Shown here: piece by piece, positions 44,256 through 53,419 of the stretch
How the letters are laid out: each line of letters opens with the position of its first letter
Numbering within the stretch: the stretch's first letter is position 1
Origin: Chloropicon primus
Lineage: Eukaryota > Chlorophyta > Chloropicophyceae > Chloropicales > Chloropicaceae
Assembly (NCBI GenBank): GCA_023205875.1
Contig: CP060765.1
Coordinates: 1 to 64,000, forward strand
Length of the DNA stretch: 64,000 bases
Direction of reading: 5' to 3'
Made by a program: the position numbers and the translations under genes
The notes under the pieces: model-generated
What the model was told of the DNA's origin: nothing
What the model saw: the letters and a program-made list of their open reading frames with translations, nothing else
The model's database searches: none

Positions 44256-47200
44256 ATGAGGCGCGGGACGAGCGACAGGGGAAGGTCCCTCTTCCTCTTC
44301 CTCTTCCTCTTTCTCTTTCTCTTGCTTTTCTTTTTTTGCGTCGCCGTCGTCGAAACGGCTGGAGTGGTGGAGGTTGAGGTCTACACCAACGCGGAACAAG
44401 GAGGAGTGGATGGGATCGGTGGAGAGGATGGAGGACATCCTCCTCCTCCGCCGTACTTTGGTTCGGTCGATCTGCTGATACGTAACGGGGGTTCTTCCTC
44501 CGTGGACCTCGGTGATCTCACCGCGCACTTCTTCCTCGGTGAGGACCCCTCGAACGCGCACAAGTACGACGGTTTGGTTTGGAGTGCCCTGAGGGAGACT
44601 CGCGAAGGGAGCTTCGACTTTGTGGAGGACGTGGAGGTAACGTTCACGGAGTGCCATGGGAACGCGACGTCCTGGTCCGCGGAAGCGGGGGCGAGGGTGC
44701 GCATGGACATCGCCTTTGGGAAAAGCCAACACCTTCCTCCCGCGTCTAGGGCCCTCGTGAGGACGAGGGTGACCAAGAGGGTGTGGCCGCGCGAGCCGCT
44801 GGACGATGTGTCTCCATGGTCGCATCTCCGTGAGCTGGCGAGTCCTGTCGTCTTCTCGGCCTTGGACTCCAACCAAGAAAGCATGGTGCACTTTGCCGAG
44901 AACAGGAGGGTCGTGCTGAGCGACGGCAGCGGGAAAATCCTGTGGGGGCACTACCCGTCGGGGTATGATGCCGCCAGGAGCTCCGGCGAGGAGCTGTGCG
45001 GGATGAAGAGGGGGGGCGGCACCTCCAGGAAGACCGTCGCGAATTATGCGAGGAGGAGTCTGCTGCAGAACTTCGCGCAGGAGGTGTACCTGCAGGAGTT
45101 TTCCCTGCCTTGCGAGGACATCGGGAGCGTGATCCGGATGGATTCGAGGTTTGACGAGTCGTTGCCTCAGCTTCAGTACGTGAAGCTGCTCATTTCGAAC
45201 GAAGGGGAAGCGCCAGCGAGTCTTGACGGCCTGAGGATCCCCTTCCCCTACAGGGAGCTTGGCGAGGAGCACAAGCTTGTCGCGGCATGCACCAACCCGG
45301 TGTTGCTCGGCTCGAGCATGACGAACGCTTGGAGCGACGACATCTGTGACCACATCGACATCACTGTCTCTGAGGACGAGTTCGTCGTCGAGTTCAAGAA
45401 CTTCACGCTCTGTCCGTACTGCAGAATCGACGCGTTTTCCGACGCCTTGTCCCTGTTTGCTGTGTACGATGAGCATTGGCAGCGGGTGCAGATTGAAGTT
45501 ACCCTGGGAGCCTCCAGCTGCGCGTCGTCTGGCAGCGTGGTCTCTGACCCTTCCGCGCACATGTCGACGCTTTCGGTCAATCGCGTGAAGATGGACCCCG
45601 GCAACTGCCACACCATGCTCAATGTGCATTACGGCGGAACCATCCTGAGCAAGCCAGAACTCAAAGCAAGTTCTGCGACCGAGTGCTGCGATCTTTGCCA
45701 CAAGGAGCCCACTTGTAACGTTTGGACCTGGTGTGACAGTTTGATCGGATGCTCGAATGGAGAGGAGGACAAGTGTGTGCTCAAGTATGAGGTGGAGCTC
45801 GAGCCAACAATTTTGAGCAAGGGCAAATACACGCCCTGGGCATCGGGCTACTTGGGGTTGACCCAAGAGCCTATGCGCGCACCGCCAACAACAGTTTCAC
45901 CAACGTACACCTCGATCACGTCGTCATGCACGTCTGAGATCTCGGGCTTGGCAGCGGCTTGTACGAACGGCAACATGGCGTCCTCGATGAGTGTATCCCA
46001 GTGCTGCCAGAGGATTGCCGAGACAGACAGCATGTGCTTGTGCAACAAAGATTTTGGGTTTGAGATGGCTGCGATGCAGGAATCTCTCGAGACTTTTTCT
46101 GAGAGTCAGTGTAGCCACATTCCCTGCGCCAGCAGTGCAATCGCTGCACCAATACAGCAGAAGTCTTTGGCAGGGTCTCCATTGTCCAGAAAGAGCGGTA
46201 CCGCCGCACAAGGACAGCAGGGGCAGCCTGCCAAATCCCAAGCCCAGGGCCGCGCGCCCTTGCTCCCCCCAAACTGCGGTTTGGAAAACATCAAGACCGA
46301 TCTCGTCATGGAAAGCAACAGCAATTACAACAAGATCTTCTTGGTGGGATCTCTGACCAACACCGCAAGGAGGAGCGTGACGCTCGGCGACTTCACGGTC
46401 CCTATATTCTTCAGCAGGGGCGCCAAGGGCTACGACAACAAGTGGTACAGGGCAAATCCAGATGAATTTGTGGTGGAATGCAAAGATCCTGTGATCACTA
46501 CGACCCAGTTTGGCACCGTCGAACGAAGGCGCATGAGTTGCGACAACATGAAGGTCACAGTTGACGAAGAAGGAATCCTTTTCATGCTCCGCGGCGTGGA
46601 GCTGTGCCCTGGATGCTCCATCGGAGGTTCACAAGAGATGCCTATGTGGGAGATCAGGCACGCTGCCAACTTTCCTTTGGACTTCATCCATATCAACCCA
46701 GCCTTGGCATCCAACGGCCCAATCATTGGGAAACCTTTCTGCGACACTTTTGAAGACAGTTTGGAGATTCAGGAGGCCCTTGAGATGAATCCCATGGATA
46801 TGAACGTCCAGCCCCAGGAAATTTCGGACCAGGTGTGGAGGGAGCCCTCCGACACCAATACTGCCCAAGATCTTCTGCTCGGTACTCCCACAAGCGCAGG
46901 AGGTTTGGCTGGCTCAGAACCGGGCATCGGCAATGCCGCTGCGCTCAATGTTGGGCAAAAACCGTATCAGACTGTGACCCCGGATCAGCTGCGGCTGCTT
47001 GCTCCCGGGCAAGCTGCCATGCTGCTTAAGGACATGCACCCAGCTGCGGCAGCTCAAGCTCTGGCTGGACTGCAGCCACAAGAGGCCATTCCCATTTTGC
47101 AAGCGATGTCTCCCGCTGACGCTGGGAAAATCGCAGATGCAATGCCAGGCCCAGATGTCGCTGACTTGCTGAGGTACATGCAGCCAAATGCTGCATCTCA

Positions 47201-50200
47201 GCTTGTGGCAGCAATGTCTCCCGTGGTGGCAGCGAGTGCCTTGCAGCAGCTTCAGCCTCAGCAAGCTCAGGCCATCCTTTCATTGGTGGATAACCAGCAT
47301 GCCACTAGGTTACAGAACGCGATGCCTCCAGCTTCCGCGAGTCCAGGCAGATTGTCAAGACTGCCACCTGCTCAGGCGGCAGCCTTGCTCCAGCAATTGT
47401 ACCCAGCTCAGGCCGCCGCGGCACTGAGGGGACTGACGCCTGCCCAGGCAGCTGCGATACTCGAGGTCATGCCCCCGGAGGATGCTGCCCAGATCATGGA
47501 TGTGATGCCCGGCGGGGCTGCTGCTGACTTGCTTGGGGCGATGGATCCGTACGCCGCCCAGCAGCTGTTTAGCAATATGTCTCCCGTTGTGAGTGCCGAT
47601 GCTTTGAGGCAGATGCCTCCGGAGAAAGCCAGTGCTTTGATGACTTCGACGTCTACTCCAAGTTCAAGACAACCCATAGGAGCAGGAACGCCCATAGTCA
47701 CATCGCAACAGCTTGCTGCGATGAGTCCGGCACAAGCGGCCATGGCGCTGAGGGGAATGAGTCCCATGCAAGCTGCTGAGGCCCTTGCCGGTCTCGAGCC
47801 ATGGCGGGCTGCCCCCATTTTGCAAGCACTATCTCCAACGGACGCTGGTCCAATCATGGATTCCATGCCCGGAACAGAAATTGCTGGCATACTGAGGTAC
47901 ATGGATCCTGCGGAAGCAGCAGCGCTTTTGGAGCAGATGTCTCCCGTGGTGGCAGCGAGTGCCTTGCAGCAGCTTCAGCCTCAGCAAGCTCAGACCATAT
48001 TGGGCCTCATGGACAACAGGGACGCTACGAGGTTGCAGAATGCGATGCCTCCAGCTTCCGCGAGTCCTTTGAGACTTTCGCGGATGAGCCCAGCACAAGC
48101 CGCTACCTTGCTCCAGCAATTGTACCCAACTCAGGCCGCCGCGGCACTGAGGGGACTGACGCCTGCCCAGGCAGCTGCGATACTCGAGGTCATGCCCCCG
48201 GAGGATGCTGCCCAGATCATGGATGTGATGCCCGGCGGGGCTGCTGCTGACTTGCTTGGGGCGATGGATCCGTACGCCGCCCAGCAGCTGTTTAGCAATA
48301 TGTCTCCCGTTGTGAGTGCCGATGCTTTGAGGCAGATGCCTCCGGAGAAAGCCAGTGCTTTGATGACTTCGACGTCTACTCCAAGTTCAAGACAACCCAT
48401 AGGAGCAGGAACGCCCATAGTCACATCGCAACAGCTTGCTGCGATGAGTCCGGCACAAGCGGCCATGGCGCTGAGGGGAATGAGTCCCATGCAAGCTGCT
48501 GAGGCCCTTGCCGGTCTCGAGCCATGGCGGGCTGCCCCCATTTTGCAAGCACTATCTCCAACGGACGCTGGTCCAATCATGGATTCCATGCCCGGAACAG
48601 AAATTGCTGGCATACTGAGGTACATGGATCCTGCGGAAGCAGCAGCGCTTTTGGAGCAGATGTCTCCCGTGGTGGCAGCGAGTGCCTTGCAGCAGCTTCA
48701 GCCTCAGCAAGCTCAGACCATATTGGGCCTCATGGACAACAGGGACGCTACGAGGTTGCAGAATGCGATGCCTCCAGCTTCCGCGAGTCCTTTGAGACTT
48801 TCGCGGATGAGCCCAGCACAAGCCGCTACCTTGCTCCAGCAATTGTACCCAACTCAGGCCGCCGCGGCACTGAGGGGACTGACGCCTGCCCAGGCAGCTG
48901 CGATACTCGAGGTCATGCCCCCGGAGGATGCTGCCCAGATCATGGATGTGATGCCCGGCGGGGCTGCTGCTGACTTGCTTGGGGCGATGGATCCGTACGC
49001 CGCCCAGCAGCTGCTGAACAACATGTCTCCTCTCGTGCGCGCCAATGCACTGAGGCATTTAGGCAATCCAAGCGCGGCTGGGGATCTTGCAGGGCAGGAT
49101 GGTCGATTTGGGCAAATACAGAATGACGGTGAGGTACCTATAGTGGATGCGTCTGCGATACACCTTTTTGATATCGAGAAAGCACAGCAGATAGGCACGC
49201 CGATGGACCTGAATGGCCTGACACAGCAAGAGAAGGACGCTTTGCTAGCCGAGCTCTTAGCAAGGGCTGGAAGGCCTGTTGGTTCCGTTGCCGAACAAAT
49301 AGATGTGGCAGTGGCCAACTCCGATCCCGTGACTCTTCCTCCTGGGGCGTTGGACGAACAAGCAAACGCAGAGGAAGAGGGCATCCTCATTGAGTTCTCA
49401 AGATGGGCCAAAAAGAGTGATTTGTGGGAAAAGGCTGACGCGTCAGAGTTTGAACTTTCGTCGCCAGACTACGTGCAGGGGGAAGCTGTGCTGGTTGATA
49501 GAGAAGATAGCATCGAGGCAAGACTCCCCACGAAAGTGAAATCGGTTACGCTGAAGCACAAATTGGATGCAGAGCTTGACCCTCGTACTCCCACTATTTC
49601 TACGGCGAGCGGCGAGGACTACGAGGCAGTGCTTATGGAGGATGCCACCCTGTGGCTCATTAAGGACGCCAGTTTCGACGACGTCGGGGATGCCATTGAT
49701 GGAGCCGAAGCTACTGGAATCGGTGGTGGTAAAGATGACACGGTGAGGCTTGTGAGCGACGTTTCACCCTTGCAGGCTGCGAGAGTTCTCGATTCGGTGG
49801 ATGATGCTCTCGCGGCCGACATCCTGGCGGAGATGCCCCTTGAAGATATTGCGAGGGTCATCGCATTGCTGCCTGCGGACAGAGCAAAAAGGCTGATCGA
49901 GCTGTTGCCTAAGGACAGGCAAGAGGAGCTGATCCCGTTGCTGGATGGGGTGGACGCCATCGCGTTTGAAGCCATAGCCGATTTCATGCCTTGCGAGTCT
50001 GAAAAATTCCAAGTGAGTTTGAGAAGCAAAGTGCTGAACGGGGGCACGCGGTATGGGATCACGGGGACCATCGAGAACCCCACCAATCAAACGCTTTCTC
50101 TCAAGGGCCTGGAGATCAGAGTTGGGCTCAGTCCCTGGGTGAAGGATGCCACTGGAGTGTGGGAGCGAGCCGATAACGCGGATTACACCGTGCGCTGTGC

Positions 50201-50783
50201 GTGGCTTGGGATCGGATCGGTGAACTTTTGTGACACGGCCAGCGTTGTGATGGAAAACCACACGGCTGTAATCACGCTTCAAGGCCAGCTCAGGGCCGGG
50301 GAGAAAGTCAGCGGGCCTCCTGACGGAATTCTCATGGAGGTTGGAAGGAGGGGAAGAGCCCTGGACTTGAAGAATTTGCCCCTGATCGGCGTCGCTTGCC
50401 CCGGCCAGGAGGTAGGCCAGAGCATGTCGAGGTTTGAAGCTGATCAGGTAGGCGCTGGAGACTTGGTGACAATCGATTTCTCGCCCTGGATGAGGGCCGC
50501 GGGATCAAGCACCTGGCAGCGAGGCAGTGAGGACGAGTTTTCGTTGTCCTGCAAAAGCGGCGCGGATGCCTGCCCTGGTGTAGGCCAAGCAACTCTATCC
50601 ACGTCTTCCTCGGGCCAAGCACTGGAGGCTTCCTTTGTCGCGAGTGAGCCTGTGGACATCCTCCTTACCGCGAAAGACGGCTCGGAGCTCGACTTCAGAG
50701 AGCCCATTGTCACGAGCGGGTTCGACGCTTCGGCAAAACTGGTGAACAACGGGACAGCGTGGGATATTCAGCTGTCCAAGTAA
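44256..50783 (+). CDS. giant secreted modular protein: CBM3-like modules, PAN-like domain, eight-cysteine motif, MgtE-N-like repeat array
   Basis: 2175 residues, ATG 44256, single exon. A signal peptide (Leu/Phe repeat encoded by a CTCTTC microsatellite, about 10-32) targets secretion. Residues ~36-210 resemble a cellulose-binding CBM3-like beta sandwich (VEVYTNAEQ, LLIRNGGSSSVDLGDLTAHF). A second such module is at ~290-440. PAN/Apple-like Cys-rich segment ~445-515 (TECCDLCHKEPTCNVWTWC). Residues ~557-625 have the lipid-transfer-type order C, C, CC, CxC, C, C. A third sandwich is at ~674-830. From ~905 to 1600 runs an array of short helices of the form MSPxxAAxxLxxM, resembling the MgtE N-domain/FliG superhelix; a further set is at ~1834-1910. 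Another sandwich module ends the protein. Probably an extracellular matrix or wall scaffold. No homologue with this order is known to me. Confidence 0.85.
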   Translation: MRRGTSDRGRSLFLFLFLFLFLLLFFFCVAVVETAGVVEVEVYTNAEQGGVDGIGGEDGGHPPPPPYFGSVDLLIRNGGSSSVDLGDLTAHFFLGEDPSNAHKYDGLVWSALRETREGSFDFVEDVEVTFTECHGNATSWSAEAGARVRMDIAFGKSQHLPPASRALVRTRVTKRVWPREPLDDVSPWSHLRELASPVVFSALDSNQESMVHFAENRRVVLSDGSGKILWGHYPSGYDAARSSGEELCGMKRGGGTSRKTVANYARRSLLQNFAQEVYLQEFSLPCEDIGSVIRMDSRFDESLPQLQYVKLLISNEGEAPASLDGLRIPFPYRELGEEHKLVAACTNPVLLGSSMTNAWSDDICDHIDITVSEDEFVVEFKNFTLCPYCRIDAFSDALSLFAVYDEHWQRVQIEVTLGASSCASSGSVVSDPSAHMSTLSVNRVKMDPGNCHTMLNVHYGGTILSKPELKASSATECCDLCHKEPTCNVWTWCDSLIGCSNGEEDKCVLKYEVELEPTILSKGKYTPWASGYLGLTQEPMRAPPTTVSPTYTSITSSCTSEISGLAAACTNGNMASSMSVSQCCQRIAETDSMCLCNKDFGFEMAAMQESLETFSESQCSHIPCASSAIAAPIQQKSLAGSPLSRKSGTAAQGQQGQPAKSQAQGRAPLLPPNCGLENIKTDLVMESNSNYNKIFLVGSLTNTARRSVTLGDFTVPIFFSRGAKGYDNKWYRANPDEFVVECKDPVITTTQFGTVERRRMSCDNMKVTVDEEGILFMLRGVELCPGCSIGGSQEMPMWEIRHAANFPLDFIHINPALASNGPIIGKPFCDTFEDSLEIQEALEMNPMDMNVQPQEISDQVWREPSDTNTAQDLLLGTPTSAGGLAGSEPGIGNAAALNVGQKPYQTVTPDQLRLLAPGQAAMLLKDMHPAAAAQALAGLQPQEAIPILQAMSPADAGKIADAMPGPDVADLLRYMQPNAASQLVAAMSPVVAASALQQLQPQQAQAILSLVDNQHATRLQNAMPPASASPGRLSRLPPAQAAALLQQLYPAQAAAALRGLTPAQAAAILEVMPPEDAAQIMDVMPGGAAADLLGAMDPYAAQQLFSNMSPVVSADALRQMPPEKASALMTSTSTPSSRQPIGAGTPIVTSQQLAAMSPAQAAMALRGMSPMQAAEALAGLEPWRAAPILQALSPTDAGPIMDSMPGTEIAGILRYMDPAEAAALLEQMSPVVAASALQQLQPQQAQTILGLMDNRDATRLQNAMPPASASPLRLSRMSPAQAATLLQQLYPTQAAAALRGLTPAQAAAILEVMPPEDAAQIMDVMPGGAAADLLGAMDPYAAQQLFSNMSPVVSADALRQMPPEKASALMTSTSTPSSRQPIGAGTPIVTSQQLAAMSPAQAAMALRGMSPMQAAEALAGLEPWRAAPILQALSPTDAGPIMDSMPGTEIAGILRYMDPAEAAALLEQMSPVVAASALQQLQPQQAQTILGLMDNRDATRLQNAMPPASASPLRLSRMSPAQAATLLQQLYPTQAAAALRGLTPAQAAAILEVMPPEDAAQIMDVMPGGAAADLLGAMDPYAAQQLLNNMSPLVRANALRHLGNPSAAGDLAGQDGRFGQIQNDGEVPIVDASAIHLFDIEKAQQIGTPMDLNGLTQQEKDALLAELLARAGRPVGSVAEQIDVAVANSDPVTLPPGALDEQANAEEEGILIEFSRWAKKSDLWEKADASEFELSSPDYVQGEAVLVDREDSIEARLPTKVKSVTLKHKLDAELDPRTPTISTASGEDYEAVLMEDATLWLIKDASFDDVGDAIDGAEATGIGGGKDDTVRLVSDVSPLQAARVLDSVDDALAADILAEMPLEDIARVIALLPADRAKRLIELLPKDRQEELIPLLDGVDAIAFEAIADFMPCESEKFQVSLRSKVLNGGTRYGITGTIENPTNQTLSLKGLEIRVGLSPWVKDATGVWERADNADYTVRCAWLGIGSVNFCDTASVVMENHTAVITLQGQLRAGEKVSGPPDGILMEVGRRGRALDLKNLPLIGVACPGQEVGQSMSRFEADQVGAGDLVTIDFSPWMRAAGSSTWQRGSEDEFSLSCKSGADACPGVGQATLSTSSSGQALEASFVASEPVDILLTAKDGSELDFREPIVTSGFDASAKLVNNGTAWDIQLSK
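47400..49010 (+). repeat. 723-bp in-frame tandem repeat, about 2.2 copies
   Basis: Within the giant secreted-protein gene. The unit starting near 47400 (QLYPAQAAAALRGLTPAQ) recurs at about 48123 and partially at 48846 to 49010; the offset is 723 bp (241 residues). Copies look almost identical at the nucleotide level, including third positions, so duplication or gene conversion was recent. Each unit holds roughly twenty of the short MgtE-N-like helices and a Ser/Thr-rich spacer (TSTSTPSSRQPIGAG). Confidence 0.93.
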
Positions 50784-51108
50784 CGCCCCCCCCTCGGACC
50801 TTTGTGTACAACAACAAGATTTTTTTCCTTCTCTTATTGATATGAACTTTGCTTGTAGTCTATTAGAGATTCTTCTTCCTTGTTACTTGATGGTGATGGT
50901 GTATCAGCCGGGGAAGGGTGAAAGAAAGAGAGATGGGTTGGACAAGAAAACGTTAAATTCATATACGTTTCAATGAGCTTTGTTTTTTTTTTACACTAGG
51001 GCCTTAGGCGGCGGCCTCCTCCTCTTCTCCTTCAGGCTTTGGTTCTCCATCCTCTGCATCCTCCTTGGCATCCGCAGCAGTCTTTGCCTTTGCTTCCGCT
51101 TCCTCCGA
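50673..51108. repeat. direct repeat copy A flanking the nitrile hydratase segment
   Basis: Starts in the last 111 bp of the giant secreted-protein gene (AAAGACGGCTCGG), runs through the intergenic spacer and into sequence matching the 3' end of RSP3. Matches copy B (53309 to about 53786, offset 2636) with a few small differences: a 4-bp (TTCC) and a 6-bp deletion in the spacer, and a missing segment plus substitutions in the RSP3-like part. Similarity fades at about 51108. Confidence 0.93.
51004..51108 (-). pseudogene. orphan 3' fragment of RSP3
   Basis: Encodes on the minus strand the RSP3 C-terminal end DAKEDAEDGEPKPEGEEEEA with its stop codon, in the duplicated segment. Nothing upstream resembles the rest of RSP3. 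It differs from the intact gene by small changes and a missing stretch. A leftover of the duplication, with no sign of being a gene by itself. Confidence 0.85.
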
Positions 51109-51261
51109 TTTTATCCGAAAAAATATCTTTGTTCCCCTTGAAAAAATAAGCGGCCGTGACACCCTGAAGCACTGGGCGGAGTCTGGCCCCATCAAAGTGA
51201 CATCCAGGCGGGAGGCAAAGGTCAGCGCTGGGCTCTAGGACGTAAACCGCGTGGCATTCGG

Positions 51262-52839
51262 ATGAACGCTACTGCCGGCTCGCTCGGCGTCCACGACGCG
51301 GGCGGTGCGACGGATTTTGGCGCAGGTTTGAGCCTCGAAGGTGCGCGTGACAAAGCAAAGGAGGCGCTGCTCCAGTGGGAGATCGAAGTCTGCGCCGTCG
51401 CGGTGCTCATGTCAAAAAAGGGCCTGCGGGTTGTCGACGAGAGCCGCCGCCACCTAGAACTCCTCCCCCCAGATCGCTATGGGACGATCTCGTACTGGGC
51501 CAAGTGGGCGTGTGGCACGGCGCAGTTGTCGATGGCCGCTAAGATCTTCACACAAGCCGAGCTCGACGTGGAGCTCGGTGGCAGCGAGGGTGCGATGAAT
51601 GAGACCTCGCTCGGTCTGGTCCAGCCGGAATCACGGCGCTTCTCCGTCGGCGCCCACGTCCGCGTGCGCTCCGAGGCCGACTCTGTGCGTTGGCGCCGGC
51701 CGCATCTACGGACGCCTGGCTACGTCCACGGCGCGTGTGGTGTCATTGTGCGCGCCCAGGGCCCCTTCGCCAACCCGGAGGAGGTCTCCTTCTACAGTCA
51801 AGGGCCACGGAGGACCGATGCCCTCCTCTACACGGTGCGCTTCCTCCAAGCGGAGTTGTGGCCGCACTACACCGGTGGAGAGGCGGACACCGTCGATGTG
51901 GACATCTTCGAAGGCTGGCTTGCCGACGCCGAGGCCGATGACGATGCCAATGCCGGCAGCTACGACGGTGCGCCGTCTCTGTGGCGCGGCCGCGGCTCGA
52001 GCCTCGTGCGCATTCGCACAGCGGATAGTCGGAAGGCGCGGCGTGTTGGCAATGCCCAAGGCCACGTGCATCATCACTCGAGGGAGGCCGTCGAGCGCGC
52101 GGCGGTCGATCGCGAGGCAGCGCACAACAACAGGGTGGACAAGGACGGAGCATTCGCCGCCCTGCACGCTGCGACGGTGCGGCTGCTCGTGGCCAAGGGC
52201 ATCCTCGCACGCGATGAGCTCCGCGCGATGGTCGAGACGTTGGATACCATGGCGTACGGCCAGACGATGGAGGGCGCCAAACTCGTCGCGCGCGCGTGGT
52301 GCGACGAGGCGTTCAAGGCCCTCCTGCTCACGGCTCCCGCCAAGGCCATCGAGGCGGCGGGGCTCACACAGATCGTCGACGCGCGCGGTGGCATCGGCTC
52401 GACGCGTGCAGGCATCGGTCACCTCGAGTACATGGGCACAGCCTCGCGCGGTGCTCCATCGCAGGCGCTTGCGCCGATTGGCGACACGGAGCTCGTGGTG
52501 GTCGAGAACACCGACGAGGTTCATAATCTCGTCGTCTGTACCTTGTGCTCCTGCTACCCGCGCGCGCTCCTCGGGTTGCCGCCACGGTACTTCACCTCGC
52601 GCGCGTACCGTGCGCGTGCCGTCTGCGAGCCGCGCGCCGTGCTGGAGGAATTCGGGTGCGCGTTACGGCCGTCGGTTACGACCGTCCGCGTGCACGACTC
52701 CACCGCAGACGTCCGCTTCCTCGTGCTCCCCCAGCGCCCTGCGGGGACGGAGGGATGGTCGGAGGAGGAGCTGAGGCCGCTCGCGACGCGGGACTGCCTC
52801 GTCGGTGTCGCGCTGCCGGTGGTGGGTGAGCAGCGGTGA
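51262..52839 (+). CDS. fused beta-alpha nitrile hydratase
   Basis: 525 residues, ATG 51262, no intron. Residues 1-~235 match the beta subunit: LGVHDAGGATDFG opening, YGTISYWAKWA, FSVGAHVRVRSE, YVHGACGVIVRAQG, and LLYTVRFLQAELW with VDVDIFEGWL. A short His-containing linker (H268, H270-272) follows. Residues ~285-520 are the alpha subunit: LLVAKGILARDELRAMVE, VVVENTDEVHNLVVCTLCSCYP and LLGLPPRYFTSRAYR. CTLCSC (426-431) is the metal-binding claw, with Thr typical of cobalt-type enzymes. It hydrates nitriles to amides. Beta-alpha fusions with a His linker are known in choanoflagellates and some other protists. Codon use is strongly GC-ending with CGC/CGT/CGG Arg, unlike the AGG-rich neighbours. 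No targeting peptide seen. It lies between two copies of a duplicated junction. Confidence 0.93.
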   Translation: MNATAGSLGVHDAGGATDFGAGLSLEGARDKAKEALLQWEIEVCAVAVLMSKKGLRVVDESRRHLELLPPDRYGTISYWAKWACGTAQLSMAAKIFTQAELDVELGGSEGAMNETSLGLVQPESRRFSVGAHVRVRSEADSVRWRRPHLRTPGYVHGACGVIVRAQGPFANPEEVSFYSQGPRRTDALLYTVRFLQAELWPHYTGGEADTVDVDIFEGWLADAEADDDANAGSYDGAPSLWRGRGSSLVRIRTADSRKARRVGNAQGHVHHHSREAVERAAVDREAAHNNRVDKDGAFAALHAATVRLLVAKGILARDELRAMVETLDTMAYGQTMEGAKLVARAWCDEAFKALLLTAPAKAIEAAGLTQIVDARGGIGSTRAGIGHLEYMGTASRGAPSQALAPIGDTELVVVENTDEVHNLVVCTLCSCYPRALLGLPPRYFTSRAYRARAVCEPRAVLEEFGCALRPSVTTVRVHDSTADVRFLVLPQRPAGTEGWSEEELRPLATRDCLVGVALPVVGEQR

Positions 52840-53308
52840 ACAAGCGCACGATGTGAAGAAGTGGCAAGTGCAACGCGACCTCAGACCTCAGACCTCGCTC
52901 TTGCGCGGCGCATCCTCTACCTTGGTGGACCGTCATTGACCCAAGACCAAGGCAAGAGCCTGACATAACCGTAGACACCGTAGACAGAAGACAAGGACGG
53001 ATGCTGCTGTCTTGTGTGGAAGATGGATCTCGGCACGGGCGGGTGCTGGATATTGCATGATCCTATGACTCGCGTTGTCGTGTAATCCTCAATCCTGCTT
53101 GGCGATACCTTGGTGATGTGCAAGGTTTCGACCGTATTTCACATGACGGTCATTACGTTTGAGGCGCCCGAGCTGGAAGACCCTGACCTCAGCTTCCAAT
53201 ACAAGCGGGTGGTGTCCACCGATCCTGGCGTCAAGACTTTCCAGACAGGGTATTCTCCAACCACCGGCCAATACGGCGAGCTGCTGAAAGGCACGGATGT
53301 CGGATGTC
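52840..53308. other. right part of the inserted segment, with a possible coding remnant
   Basis: 469 bp between the nitrile hydratase stop and copy B. It has ACCTCAGACCTCAGACC and CCGTAGACACCGTAGAC short repeats. From about 53110 a plus-strand frame reads VSTVFHMTVITFEAPELEDP and then FQYKRVVSTDPGVKTFQTGY, with protein-like composition, but it runs directly into the duplicated segment. It could be a truncated exon of another gene carried along. I do not recognise the family. Confidence 0.5.
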
Positions 53309-53419
53309 AAAGACGGCTCGGAGCTCGACTTCAGAGAGCCCATTGTCACGAGCGGGTTCGACGCTTCGGCAAAACTGGTGAACAACGGGACAGCGTGGGA
53401 TATTCAGCTGTCCAAGTAA
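53309..53419 (+). pseudogene. orphan 3' fragment of the giant secreted-protein gene
   Basis: Duplicates the final 36 codons and stop of the gene ending at 50783 (ending NNGTAWDIQLSK), with no upstream coding part. Product of the same duplication that created copy A. Confidence 0.85.

Noticed and set aside
44178-45866. 562-residue open frame antisense to the giant secreted-protein gene
   Set aside because: Shadow frame with His/Arg/Pro bias and no recognisable fold.
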